Shown here piece after piece: positions 16,481 to 24,824 of a stretch of DNA of 64,000 nt. A model generated the notes under the pieces. It did not search any database. It was not told where the DNA came from and saw only the letters and a list, made by a program, of their open reading frames with translations. Origin of the DNA: Devosia sp. A8/3-2. GTDB lineage: Bacteria; Pseudomonadota; Alphaproteobacteria; Rhizobiales; Devosiaceae. The stretch spans positions 3,450,156 through 3,514,155 of the forward strand of contig CP104974.1 in the NCBI GenBank assembly GCA_025452255.1. The letters are read 5' to 3'. The first letter of the stretch is position 1; every line of letters starts with the position of its first letter. Made by a program: the position numbers and the translations under genes.

Positions 16481-16728
16481 TCCAGACTACCAAGGATCGT
16501 CTCAATGCTCTTTCTGATGAGCAGAAAGAGGCGATGGCTGAGCAAGAGTGGTTCCAGGGCGTTCTGCCTAAGGTGTCTACCCCCGAGGAACTGAACGGGC
16601 TGCTTGGTCGCGCCAAGGACGCCGGGCAGGCATGTAAGATCATGGTTCGCGACCGCGCCAACCAAATGGGCCTGACATTCGACAAGACCGCCATGGTTTA
16701 TGTCGTCGCCGCAAAAGAGGCGGCATAG
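16477..16728 (+). CDS. Phage protein of unknown function between recombination genes
   Basis: Eighty-three residues with a GTG start at 16477 overlapping the ATPase stop. The N-terminal half is charged and helical (LSDEQKEAMAEQEWFQG), the C-terminal part mixed. Its fixed place between the ATPase and the exonuclease suggests a recombination accessory role, perhaps single-strand binding, but no such motif is visible. Confidence 0.55.
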   Translation: MIQTTKDRLNALSDEQKEAMAEQEWFQGVLPKVSTPEELNGLLGRAKDAGQACKIMVRDRANQMGLTFDKTAMVYVVAAKEAA

Positions 16729-16732
16729 TCCC

Positions 16733-17344
16733 ATGTTGGCCCGCGTTTCAAACATCGAAGCATATCGCCAGTGGCAGAATTGGAAGCCATTGTTCGACGG
16801 CGACGAAGAACCATCCTTGGACGATCTTGTCCGCCGCATCACGGTCGATGAGCCGAGTGAGGCGATGATGGCCGGAACGGCTTTTCACGCGGCTATGGAA
16901 CTGGCCGCGAACGGGGAGCATGAAGCGTTCGCCGCAGACGGCTATATGTTTCACCTCCCAGATGCCGAAATCGCCCTGCCCTCAATCCGAGAGCTTCGCG
17001 GCTTCAAAGACTATGGCGGCTCGGAAGTCACCGGAAAGGTCGACTGCCTCGATGGCAACGTGGTGATTGACCACAAGACCACGGGGCGGGTTGATCTGGA
17101 ACGATACCTGTCCGGATGCCAGTGGCGGTTCTACCTCGACATCTTCGAGGCTGACGTTTTCCGCTGGTACGTCTGGGAATTGAAGGACGCCGGGGAAAAG
17201 ACCTACCGCGTCTCTCCGCCTCAAATCCTTGAAGCCCGCCGCTATCCCGAACTTGGCGCTGATTGCTCGCGCCTCGCTGACGAGTTCCACGACTTTGCAC
17301 TTCGCGTTGGTCTGCCGGATTCCCGGCTGGAAGACGCCGCCTAA
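16733..17344 (+). CDS. PD-(D/E)XK exonuclease (RecB/Cas4-like, phage)
   Basis: 203 residues from ATG 16733. The nuclease core is clear: GTAFHAAMELA (helix before the site), then TGKVDCLDGNVVIDHKTTG with the D and the D-x-K, and a following QWRFYLDI helix (the Q-x-x-x-Y motif of RecB-type nucleases). Such enzymes process DNA ends for annealing by the neighbouring Sak4-like ATPase. Intact frame. Confidence 0.8.
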   Translation: MLARVSNIEAYRQWQNWKPLFDGDEEPSLDDLVRRITVDEPSEAMMAGTAFHAAMELAANGEHEAFAADGYMFHLPDAEIALPSIRELRGFKDYGGSEVTGKVDCLDGNVVIDHKTTGRVDLERYLSGCQWRFYLDIFEADVFRWYVWELKDAGEKTYRVSPPQILEARRYPELGADCSRLADEFHDFALRVGLPDSRLEDAA

Positions 17345-17416
17345 TTCCACCCCAAGGGACGGCGGGCCTGCGCTGAAAGGTGCAGGTGGTTAAGAGCCAA
17401 CCGCCGATTATTTACA

Positions 17417-17619
17417 GTGACGGACACGGCAAAATACGTCGAACAGGCACTAGCCGAACTGGATCTGGTGAAATCCGAAGCCTCGCTGATGGGCTGGAGC
17501 GATACGTGGTGCAATAGCATCGAATATGCACAGCAGCTATCAGCGGCCCAGTGCGCAGGCTGGAAGACGGCTTTGACCGTAAGCTGGTGCAGTTCATGCC
17601 GGCGGGGCTCGCAGGCTGA
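17417..17619 (+). CDS. Small phage protein (frame broken near 17555)
   Basis: GTG start at 17417. The frame as read loses sense after AAQCAG. A one-base shift near 17555 restores RRLEDGFDRKLVQFMPAGLAG and a stop at 17617-17619 that overlaps the next ATG. About 67 residues, unknown function. Confidence 0.5.
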
Positions 17620-18062
17620 TGGTCAAGCTCGTTATGCGCCGCGAAGGCACCCGTCTCACCTGCCCTAGCCCGGATTGGCTGGATATGCTGATGGGCTTGC
17701 CGGAGGATGTTGACCTCAATGTTAGCGCAACTCGCGCCGAGTCAATCCCGCAACTCGGGACCTATTGGGCTTCCCTCGCCTTTGCCCTTGAACACGGCCC
17801 CGAGTGGGTCAGCGCGCAATGGCTGACAAAGGACGAGCTTTCCGACGCGCTCCAGATCGAAGTCGGGTTCGTGAACCAGATCAAGCTGGGCAACAGGATG
17901 GTCTATGGCGTTCCGAAGTCCAAGAGCTTTTCGGAGTGTCCGCAGGAGGTGTTCAACGCCTACTTCAGCGCGGCTTCGGACCAGCTTGCCCGGTGGTGCG
18001 GCTTTGATGTGGTGCGGGCTTATCTCGACCATATGCGTGTCAGCGGGCGGAGGGCAGCATGA
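17619..18062 (+). CDS. DUF1367/YbcN-like phage recombination protein
   Basis: Intact, 147 residues. It has a block QWLTKDELSDALQIEVGFV followed by PKSKSFSECPQEVFNAYFS. The K-S-x-S-F...x-E-x-F-x-x-Y/F pattern is typical of DUF1367, which includes YbcN of the DLP12 prophage. These single-strand-binding proteins sit beside DUF1364 genes, as here. Overlaps both neighbours. Confidence 0.6.
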   Translation: MVKLVMRREGTRLTCPSPDWLDMLMGLPEDVDLNVSATRAESIPQLGTYWASLAFALEHGPEWVSAQWLTKDELSDALQIEVGFVNQIKLGNRMVYGVPKSKSFSECPQEVFNAYFSAASDQLARWCGFDVVRAYLDHMRVSGRRAA

Positions 18063-18523
18063 CCACGGCTCTCCGCCAACGCAGCGAACCGACCCGCAGC
18101 CGCCACTATTTGGACGGGGCCAAGGATCAGACCTGCCTCCTGAATATCACCGGTGTTTGCACTGGCGGCCCGGCCGTGTCGGCTCATATCCACGATGAAC
18201 ACCACGGGCGCAGCGTGAAGGCCAGCGACCTATCGACGTGTGATGCTTGCCAAGCATGCCATGATGTTTTCGACGGGCGCACCCACCAGCCGCTCACAGC
18301 AGAGGAATGGCAATTCTACGCCTTAAGGGCCTTGCAGCGGACGATGGAACGCCGACGCGAGCAAGGGCGGCTCATTGTTCGCCTCGACCCCGAACGCCTT
18401 TCCAGCGAGCGGCCAACCCCAAAGCGCAAGCCCGCTGGGCAACGCACCCGCATTCCCAACAATCCAGACCGGAAAATTCAGTCGCGCAACACACTGCGCA
18501 AGGCCGAAAGGGCAACCCCATGA
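18059..18523 (+). CDS. DUF1364/YbcO-like putative nuclease
   Basis: 154 residues. CLLNITGVCTGGPAVSAHIHD, then CDACQACHDVFDGRT, gives the paired Cys and His pattern of DUF1364 (YbcO), an HNH-like metal-bound nuclease fold. The usual pairing with a DUF1367 gene just upstream supports the call. The C-terminal 50 residues are basic and probably disordered. Confidence 0.72.
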   Translation: MTTALRQRSEPTRSRHYLDGAKDQTCLLNITGVCTGGPAVSAHIHDEHHGRSVKASDLSTCDACQACHDVFDGRTHQPLTAEEWQFYALRALQRTMERRREQGRLIVRLDPERLSSERPTPKRKPAGQRTRIPNNPDRKIQSRNTLRKAERATP

Positions 18524-19125
18524 CCACCCCAGCAAGCAGCGTGACGGCGGAGAAGAGTGAAGTGACCGGGCCCTGCCCGTTCTGTGGCACGCATCCAAAG
18601 ATGCGGATCACCATGGAACAGTACCCTGCCGAGGGCGACAGTCCGGCTGGCGAGTATGACGCTTGGTACACCTTCGGATGCGATGAATGCGGCATCGAGA
18701 TCGGCGCAGAATATCGCAGCGAGGCGCTTGAGAATTGGAACAAGCGCAACGCCCCCGAAAAGCATTTCACCAGCTATGCCGATGTGCCCGAGCCGCTTCC
18801 CATGGAAGCAGAGATTTGGGCAGCCGGGGCCGATCCCGAGACGGCCCATTTCGTAGCCCGCATGCTTGGCGACCAAGGCTATGAGCTTATCCAGAACGAG
18901 CCTGCGGAGGATGATAACCTTAAGCACGTCTGGGCCGGGAAGATCCCGCCCGGATATGGCGAGCTTGAGCAATGCACCCAGTGCGGTGTGGTCAAGCGCC
19001 CGTCCAACGCCGACGCAATCTGCTCCAAAGCCAGCATCTTGGTTGGCTCACCGATGGAACAAGCCGCCGAGGCGGTTTGGGACACTTTGATCAACGCCAT
19101 AAAGCCTCCGGAGGGCCGCTCATGA
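18520..19125 (+). CDS. Second Lar-like zinc-ribbon protein, extended
   Basis: 201 residues from ATG 18520. The N-terminal ribbon has GPCPFCGTHPKMRI, then FGCDECGIEIG and EALENWNKR, the Lar pattern. A second part (residues about 90-200) has an acidic region and another C-x-x-C (LEQCTQCGVVKR). Anti-restriction function is inferred for the first part only. Overlaps the neighbours by four bases on both sides. Confidence 0.62.
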   Translation: MTTPASSVTAEKSEVTGPCPFCGTHPKMRITMEQYPAEGDSPAGEYDAWYTFGCDECGIEIGAEYRSEALENWNKRNAPEKHFTSYADVPEPLPMEAEIWAAGADPETAHFVARMLGDQGYELIQNEPAEDDNLKHVWAGKIPPGYGELEQCTQCGVVKRPSNADAICSKASILVGSPMEQAAEAVWDTLINAIKPPEGRS

Positions 19126-19697
19126 CCCCGCGCTCAATGGATAAGACTGCAAGCCGGGTGAGCGACGAACGGCTGGCGGATTTGATGTCGGCGGCCACTC
19201 CACTGGTATTCACCGTACCGGAGATACGGCGCATCCTCACTGAGCTTCAATCCCTCCGCTCCCTCTCCCTCGACAGCGGTACGGGTGGGCAACAGCCGGT
19301 GGCGTGGCAGCATTGCCTAGTTAACTCCGATGGCTATGAGTACGATGGTGAAGTTAACACCAGCGAAAAACACCCGTTCGGAAGACCGGGGCGCGATTAC
19401 GACGCATCGTTTTCGGTGATTTCTAGGCCCCTCTATTCCTCCCCCACAGAGCCCAAGGCAGGGGTGGTGGAGAAGGCATCAATCCACGAACTTGAGCAAT
19501 CGGTATCAGCGCTTGAGGAAGAGCGTCAAAACCTGATCGCGACGAAACGTGAGCAGATCAGCCAACTTGTTGCCCGCGCCGAATCCGCCGAGGCAGACCT
19601 TGCGAGGCTACAAGCCCTCATTGATGATCACGGCAGCGCACGCCTTATTCGCCTAGCCCGCGCCGCCCTTCCCAACACCACAGGAGAGGCGGAATGA
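19122..19697 (+). CDS. Phage protein with C-terminal coiled coil
   Basis: 191 residues from ATG 19122. Residues about 110-175 form a heptad-like coiled coil (ELEQSVSALEEERQNLIATK, then QLVARAESAEADLARLQ). The middle has a stretch like the QPVAWQH...RPLYSSP blocks of phage small Ead/Ea22-like proteins. Function unknown. Confidence 0.58.
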   Translation: MTPRSMDKTASRVSDERLADLMSAATPLVFTVPEIRRILTELQSLRSLSLDSGTGGQQPVAWQHCLVNSDGYEYDGEVNTSEKHPFGRPGRDYDASFSVISRPLYSSPTEPKAGVVEKASIHELEQSVSALEEERQNLIATKREQISQLVARAESAEADLARLQALIDDHGSARLIRLARAALPNTTGEAE

Positions 19698-19900
19698 AGC
19701 CATCTCGCTGGCACAATGATGCCGAAAGCCGGGAAATGGGCCGCGTCGAGGGCTGGGTTGTGGTCCGTCGCAAAGGCGCTGCACCCTACCTGATCCACGA
19801 AAAAGAATGGGACGCGCTGCCCTCAGCTGAGGATGGGCAACGCTGGGCGGATGAATATGATCGCGCCTCCTCCGCCTTCCGCGCCGAGTCCACCCCATGA
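19694..19900 (+). CDS. Small phage protein of unknown function
   Basis: Sixty-eight residues, overlapping the previous gene by four bases and the next ATG by four. A short beta-like block GRVEGWVVVRRKGAAPYLI is the only ordered-looking part. Confidence 0.5.
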   Translation: MKPSRWHNDAESREMGRVEGWVVVRRKGAAPYLIHEKEWDALPSAEDGQRWADEYDRASSAFRAESTP

Positions 19901-19989
19901 TGTACACCCGCAACTGGAAGGCCATGGCTATACTGCTTATATTGGGCTTGGGGGTTATTGGGGTGGGACACTGGATGGGGTGGGTGTGA
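19897..19989 (+). CDS. 30-residue membrane peptide
   Basis: ATG 19897 overlaps the previous stop; its TGA (19987-19989) overlaps the PrtN-like ATG. Residues 9-24 are a Leu/Ile/Gly/Val helix. Function unknown. Confidence 0.45.
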   Translation: MMYTRNWKAMAILLILGLGVIGVGHWMGWV

Positions 19990-20262
19990 TGGCCGCTCTC
20001 AACACCGCATTCCTGCTCATGGCACAATACGAAGGCCGCGCGGTTATCCCGATAGACGAGGTGCGCCGAGACTACTTTTCGCACCTCACAACTGACCACT
20101 TCATCCGCAAGATCAGTGCGGGCGACATCGACTTGCCCATGGTCCGCATGGAAGCGAGCCAGAAGGCCGCGAAGGGCGTAGCTTTGTCGGATTTGGCTAC
20201 ATATTTGGATGAGCGAGATCTTGGCCGCCCGCAAAGAAACTCGCCAACTTCGTGCCGTATGA
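19989..20262 (+). CDS. prtN: PrtN-like phage transcription activator (frame broken near 20215)
   Basis: Starts at ATG 19989. NTAFLLMAQYEGRAVIPIDE, then RDYFSHLTTDHFIRKI and MEASQKAAKGVALSDLATYL, is the PrtN (pyocin activator) signature almost throughout. A one-base change near 20215 restores AARKETRQLRAV and a stop at 20260-20262, giving about 90 residues. In Pseudomonas PrtN switches on pyocin genes after RecA-dependent loss of PrtR. Its place as last gene of the rightward arm suggests control of late or excision functions. Confidence 0.8.
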
Positions 20263-20555
20263 GTACGCCAAAAGTGTTGCGGGATGATTTCGGTGCATAC
20301 GGAGACGCCCGCAATACAAGGCGCTTGACCTCTCAGTCGGTCCCATCCATCATCGGCGCCACGGAAAAGCGGCGGGCCAGTTCGAGCGGAACAGGCGCGC
20401 CGGTATCTGTCTGTTGCATAAGAGCCTACGTAGAGTGCTTCCGCGTGCAAATACAGCCAAACGGCCGGCAGGGCAATGTTTGGGCCGGTTGCGCTGGATC
20501 AAGCTGGGCAGATAGGCGTTATGCTCACAGCCCGCAAGCAGCAGGAGAATATGAG
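20263..20555. other. Probable prophage right boundary, no clear gene
   Basis: After the PrtN-like stop about 290 bases carry no convincing gene on either strand. The plus frame that runs through is only an upstream extension of the stress-protein frame. Phage-style packing ends here and host genes begin, so the attachment site probably lies in this stretch. The left end is outside the window, so a direct repeat cannot be checked. Confidence 0.5.
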
Positions 20556-21005
20556 ATGTATCAGCGGATTGTCGTTGCCATTGATGGGTCGGAACTGTCC
20601 GACAAGGCCTTTCGTCACGCGCTGGGGCTGGCGGGCCAGCTCAAGGCCAAGCTGATCGCGGTGACAGTCACCGATCCATCGCTGATCATCACGTCGGGTG
20701 CGGAGATGATGCAGGTCAATACCACGACCGTGATCAACGAATTGAACCGCGCCAAGGAAGAAAGCGCCGCCCGGATTTTAGGCGCGGCGAAGGAAGCTGC
20801 GGCCGACGCGGGGCATCCGATCGAGGTGTTGCATGTGCCCGATAGCCAGACGGCGGACGGAATATTGGAGACGGCCACGAGCCGGGGCGCGGACCTGATC
20901 GTGATGGGCTCACATGGGCGGCGCGGGCTGGGGCGGCTGTTGCTCGGCAGCCGGGCGGCGGAAGTGCTGGCGCATTCGAACATTCCGGTTCTGGTTATCA
21001 AATAG
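20556..21005 (+). CDS. Universal stress protein (UspA family)
   Basis: 149 residues from ATG 20556, preceded by CAGGAGAAT at normal spacing. It opens YQRIVVAIDGSELSDKAFRHA and ends GADLIVMGSHGRRGLGRLLLGSRAAEVLAHSNIPVLVIK in part; the G-2x-G-9x-G-S ATP-binding motif is complete (GRRGLGRLLLGS). A cytoplasmic nucleotide-binding stress protein. First intact host gene after the prophage; no partner is evident. Confidence 0.9.
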   Translation: MYQRIVVAIDGSELSDKAFRHALGLAGQLKAKLIAVTVTDPSLIITSGAEMMQVNTTTVINELNRAKEESAARILGAAKEAAADAGHPIEVLHVPDSQTADGILETATSRGADLIVMGSHGRRGLGRLLLGSRAAEVLAHSNIPVLVIK

Positions 21006-21079
21006 CACTAACATGTCAGTGCTGGCGCAAGACGCTGAATTGCAGTATTGCCCCTGCAAATTCAAGCGAGCGCCAGACC

Positions 21080-22466
21080 ATGACCACGCCCCGTTTCATC
21101 GCCGTCATCGATATCGGCAAGACCAATGCCAAGGTGGTGTTGATCGATCGCGACGACGCAAGACAGATCGGGGCGCGCAGCACACCCAATACGGTCAAGC
21201 GGGACGGGCTTTATCCGCATGCCGATGTGGAGCGGTTATGGGCATTCATTCTGCAGAGCCTTGGCGAGCTGCATGCCGAGCATGGCATCGAGGGCATTTC
21301 GATCACCACGCATGGCGCGACCGCCGCGCTGATCGGGGATGATGGGCTGGCCCTGCCCGTGCTCGATTACGAGCATGGTGCGCCGGGGGACGTTGCGGGC
21401 TATGCCGAGGCGCGGCCTGATTTCAGCGAGACCTTGTCGCCGCGCCTGCCGAATGGGCTCAATCTGGGGGCGCAGATTTTCTGGCAGAGCCGGGCTTTTC
21501 CCGAGCAGTTTGCGCAGGTGCGCCAGATTCTGACCTATCCGCAATATTATGCTTGGCGGCTGACCGGGTTGGCGGCGAGCGAAGTGACGTCGCTGGGCTG
21601 CCACACGGATTTGTGGGCGCCGGACAAGGCCGATTTTTCCTCGCTGGTGAGCAATGAGGGCTGGCGGGCTCTGTTCCCGGCAGTGAAGCCGGCTGCATCG
21701 GTGCTGGGCACGCTGCTGCCGGAGCTTGCCGAGGCGACGGGGCTGCCGGCGACGACGCCGGTGACCTGCGGCATTCACGATTCCAATGCTTCGCTGGTGC
21801 CGCATCTGGGGACGCGGCAGGCGCCCTTCACTATTTTATCTACCGGCACTGGGCCATTGCCATGACGGTGGGCGGGGATACCAGCGGACTCGATTCCGAG
21901 CGCGATAGCCTCGCCAATGTGGATGCCTTTGGCCGTCCGGTGCCGACGGCGCGCTTCATGGGCGGGCGGGAATTCGACATGCTGGTGCCGGGTGCGGTCG
22001 AGCCGTCCGAGGCCGATATCGCCAAGGTGGTCGCAGAGGAGATTCAGGCGCTGCCGAGCTTTACGCCCGGTGTGGGCCCCTACCCCAAGGCCGAAGGACG
22101 CTGGACGCATGATCCGGCAGCTTTGAGCATTGGCGAGCGCAGCGCGGTGGTGGCGCTGTATCTGGCGCTGGTGACGCGGCAATGCCTCGATTTGAGCGGG
22201 CTGGGGCGCGAGATCGTCATCGAGGGCCCCCGGCGCGCAACAAGCTGTTCGGGCAGGCGCTGTCGACGCTGACGGGCGTGCCGGTGACCGCGTCGGGCGA
22301 TGCGACGGGGACGAGCCTTGGCGCGGCCATGCTGTTTGGTGGGCAAGCCGGGGCGGCAAAGGCAGGAGTGTTGCTGGAACCACTCGCGGTAGATGGCTTT
22401 GATGCTTATGCCGGGAGTTGGCGCCACGCGCTAAGCACGGGAGCCTTGCAGCAAGCGCTGTTGTGA
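21080..22466 (+). CDS. FGGY-family carbohydrate kinase (two frame breaks)
   Basis: Joined length about 460 residues. The N-terminus FIAVIDIGKTNAKVVLID is the FGGY phosphate-binding loop. THGATAALIG and the ATPase-side GIHDSNASLVPHL and ILSTGTG follow. The frame breaks near 21850 (after STGTG) and 22230 (after IEGP) in GC runs. The C-terminal part has TASGDATGTSLGAAMLFG, the usual end of the second FGGY domain. It phosphorylates a sugar or polyol; D-I-G-K-T-N variants are often annotated as fuculokinase-like, but the substrate cannot be read here. Confidence 0.82.
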
Positions 22467-22513
22467 AGCGGACCCTGTGTGCTTAGCTCAGGAGGAGCAC
22501 AAGGAGATCCGAT

Positions 22514-23802
22514 ATGAGCACCGCCAAGCATAGAATTGTCATTGTGGGCGGTGGATTTGGCGGGCTGTCGGCGGCGCAGGCGCTGGGGGAGCCGATGTGG
22601 AGGTGACGCTGATCGACCGGCGCAACCACCATCTGTTCCAGCCCCTGCTCTATCAGGTCGCAACGGCCTCGCTCAGCACCTCGGAAATCGCTCGGCCGAT
22701 TCGCAGCATTTTGCGCAAGCGGGGCGATGTGCGGACGCTGCTGGCGACAGTGACCGGCGTCGATACGGCCGCCAAAACTGTGCAGATCGAGGACGGAGAG
22801 CCTGTTCCCTACGACAGCCTGATCATCGCGACCGGCGCGCAGCACGCCTATTTCGGCCATGACGACTGGGAGAAGTTCGCGCCCGGGCTCAAGACGCTCG
22901 AGGACGCCACGACCATTCGGCGCAAGCTGTTGCTGGCGTTCGAGGCAGCCGAGCGCGAGGCCGATCCGGCGAAGCGGAAGGCGCTGATGACTTTCGTTAT
23001 CATCGGGGCCGGGCCGACCGGAGTGGAACTGGCGGGGGCCATTATCGAGCTGGCCAAGATCAGCCTCAAGGACAATTTCCGCGCCATTGCGCCGGAAGAA
23101 GCGCGTGGTGCTGATCGAGGGCGGCCAGAAGGTGTTGGCCAATTTCAAGCCGGAGCTGTCGGAATACACACTGGGCGCGTTGCGGCGGTTGGGCGTGGAG
23201 GTGGAGCTGGGCGCCGCGGTGACCAGCATCGATGCCGATGGCGTGGTCTATGGCGACAAGCGGATCGAGGCCAATACAATCATCTGGGCTGCTGGCGTGC
23301 AGGCTTCGCCGGCCGCCAAGTGGCTGGGCGTGGAGCCCGACCGCGCTGGCCGGGTGAAGGTCGAGCCGGATATGAGCGTGCCGGGACTGCCCGACGTTTT
23401 CGTGGTGGGGGACACTGCGACCATCGCCATGCCCGATGGCAAGCCGGTGCCCGGCGTGGGTGACGCGGCCAAACAGAGCGGGCGGCATGCGGCCAATGTC
23501 ATCAAGGCGCGGCTGGCGGGCGACAGTGGCGCCAAGCCGTTCCGTTACAAGCATGCCGGGGACATCGCTACCATCGGCAAGCGGGCGGCAGTGATCGATT
23601 TTGGCTGGATACAGCTCAAGGGATGGATCACTGGTGGGCACGGGGACTGGCCCATATCTATTTTCTGATCGACACCAAGAACCGGCTATTCGTGGCCGCT
23701 AGCTGGCTCTGGATTTATCTTACCGGCAACCGCAGCGCCCGGCTGATTACGCAGGGCGATGCGGAGGCGAAGGCGCCGATCAAGGAAGTGACGGAGGCTT
23801 AG
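22514..23802 (+). CDS. ndh: Type II NADH:quinone oxidoreductase (three frame breaks)
   Basis: Starts at ATG 22514 after AAGGAGATCC. RIVIVGGGFGGLSAAQAL is the FAD dinucleotide motif; HHLFQPLLYQVATASLS and PYDSLIIATGA follow; FVIIGAGPTGVELAGA is the NADH motif. The C-terminal FVVGDTATI and a final hydrophobic LFVAASWLWIYLTGNR tail that would anchor it to the membrane complete the NDH-2 layout (about 425 residues). Breaks lie near 22585, 23088 and 23650. The enzyme passes electrons from NADH to quinone without pumping protons. Its stop overlaps that of the convergent EamA gene. Confidence 0.88.
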
Positions 23803-24718
23803 CGGGTGATGGCCTCGTCCACCGATGTAGCAGACTTGTTGAGGGTCCGCTCGCGCAGCCAGATATAGAGGCCGCTGGCTATGATGATGCCGCCGCCCGG
23901 GTAGAACCATTGATCGGGCGGCTCGTTGAAGATCAACCGAGAGACGATCGCCAGATAGAGCAAGGTCAAGTAGTTGAACGGCGCCGGGGTCGATGGCGGT
24001 GCCGAGCGATGCGCGACCGAAATCAGGATATGGCCAATCATGCCGACCGTGCCGGCGCCGAAGAAGGCCAGCCGGGTGACGCCATTGGACGGCCAAACCC
24101 AGCCGGTGAAGGCGAACGGGGTAACGATGAGCAGTGCCACCGCCCCGGCATAGAACTGCTGGGTCATCGCCGTATCGACGCCGGCGAGCTTGCGCGTGAT
24201 GATGGAAAACAGCGCGATGAAGAACGCTGCGCCTAGCCCGAGCAGTGACGCCGGCTGGAACGCCTCCGTGCCGGGGCGGACGATGATCAGAATGCCGACG
24301 AAGCCAACCGGGATGGCGAGCCAACGCCGCCAGCCAATGGTCTCCCCCAGCAGGGGACCCGAAAGTGCGCAGACCATCAGGGGACTGGTGAAGATGAGTG
24401 CGCCGGTGACTGTCAGCGGCAGGTAGCGCATGGCCGGAAATTGCCCGCCGTGGTGCCGAGGAGGCAGATGCCGCGCAGGACCTCGAGTTTCCAGTTGGCG
24501 GTGCGAAACAGCGCTCTGCCGCGCAGAGGCCAGATGAAAAGCAGGATCAGGGCAACGTGAACGGCGTAGCGAATGAAGACGATCTCGCCGGCGGGAATGC
24601 CTTGGGTGGCCATCCATTTGGCCGAGGTATCGAGAAAGATCAGGATCAGCTGCGACAGCATCAGAATGCCGATGCCGGTGCTATGGCGCTCTTCGATGGG
24701 CGCGATCTGGGCGGACAT
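23799..24718 (-). CDS. EamA/DMT-family permease (frame broken near 24440)
   Basis: About 305 residues from ATG 24718. Roughly ten hydrophobic segments are visible in two halves, for example GIGILMLSQLILIFLDTSA and GFVGILIIVRPGTEAF. The latter is the conserved end of the first EamA repeat. Members export amino acids or metabolites across the inner membrane; the substrate is unknown. The frame changes near 24440, just after GTTAGN. Confidence 0.8.
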
Positions 24719-24824
24719 TGGCAGGCTTCCGAAAGGGGCCGCAAGGAGGAACGGCGCGCGGATAGCGATGAAAGATGCCGCCGCCCATGTCAATGACAGG
24801 GCGGCGCTTTCTTGTATAACAGGC

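Noticed and set aside
19653..20450. 265-residue minus-strand frame across the prophage end, considered as an integrase
   Set aside because: It lacks the R-H-R-Y residues of tyrosine recombinases and overlaps three plus-strand phage genes.
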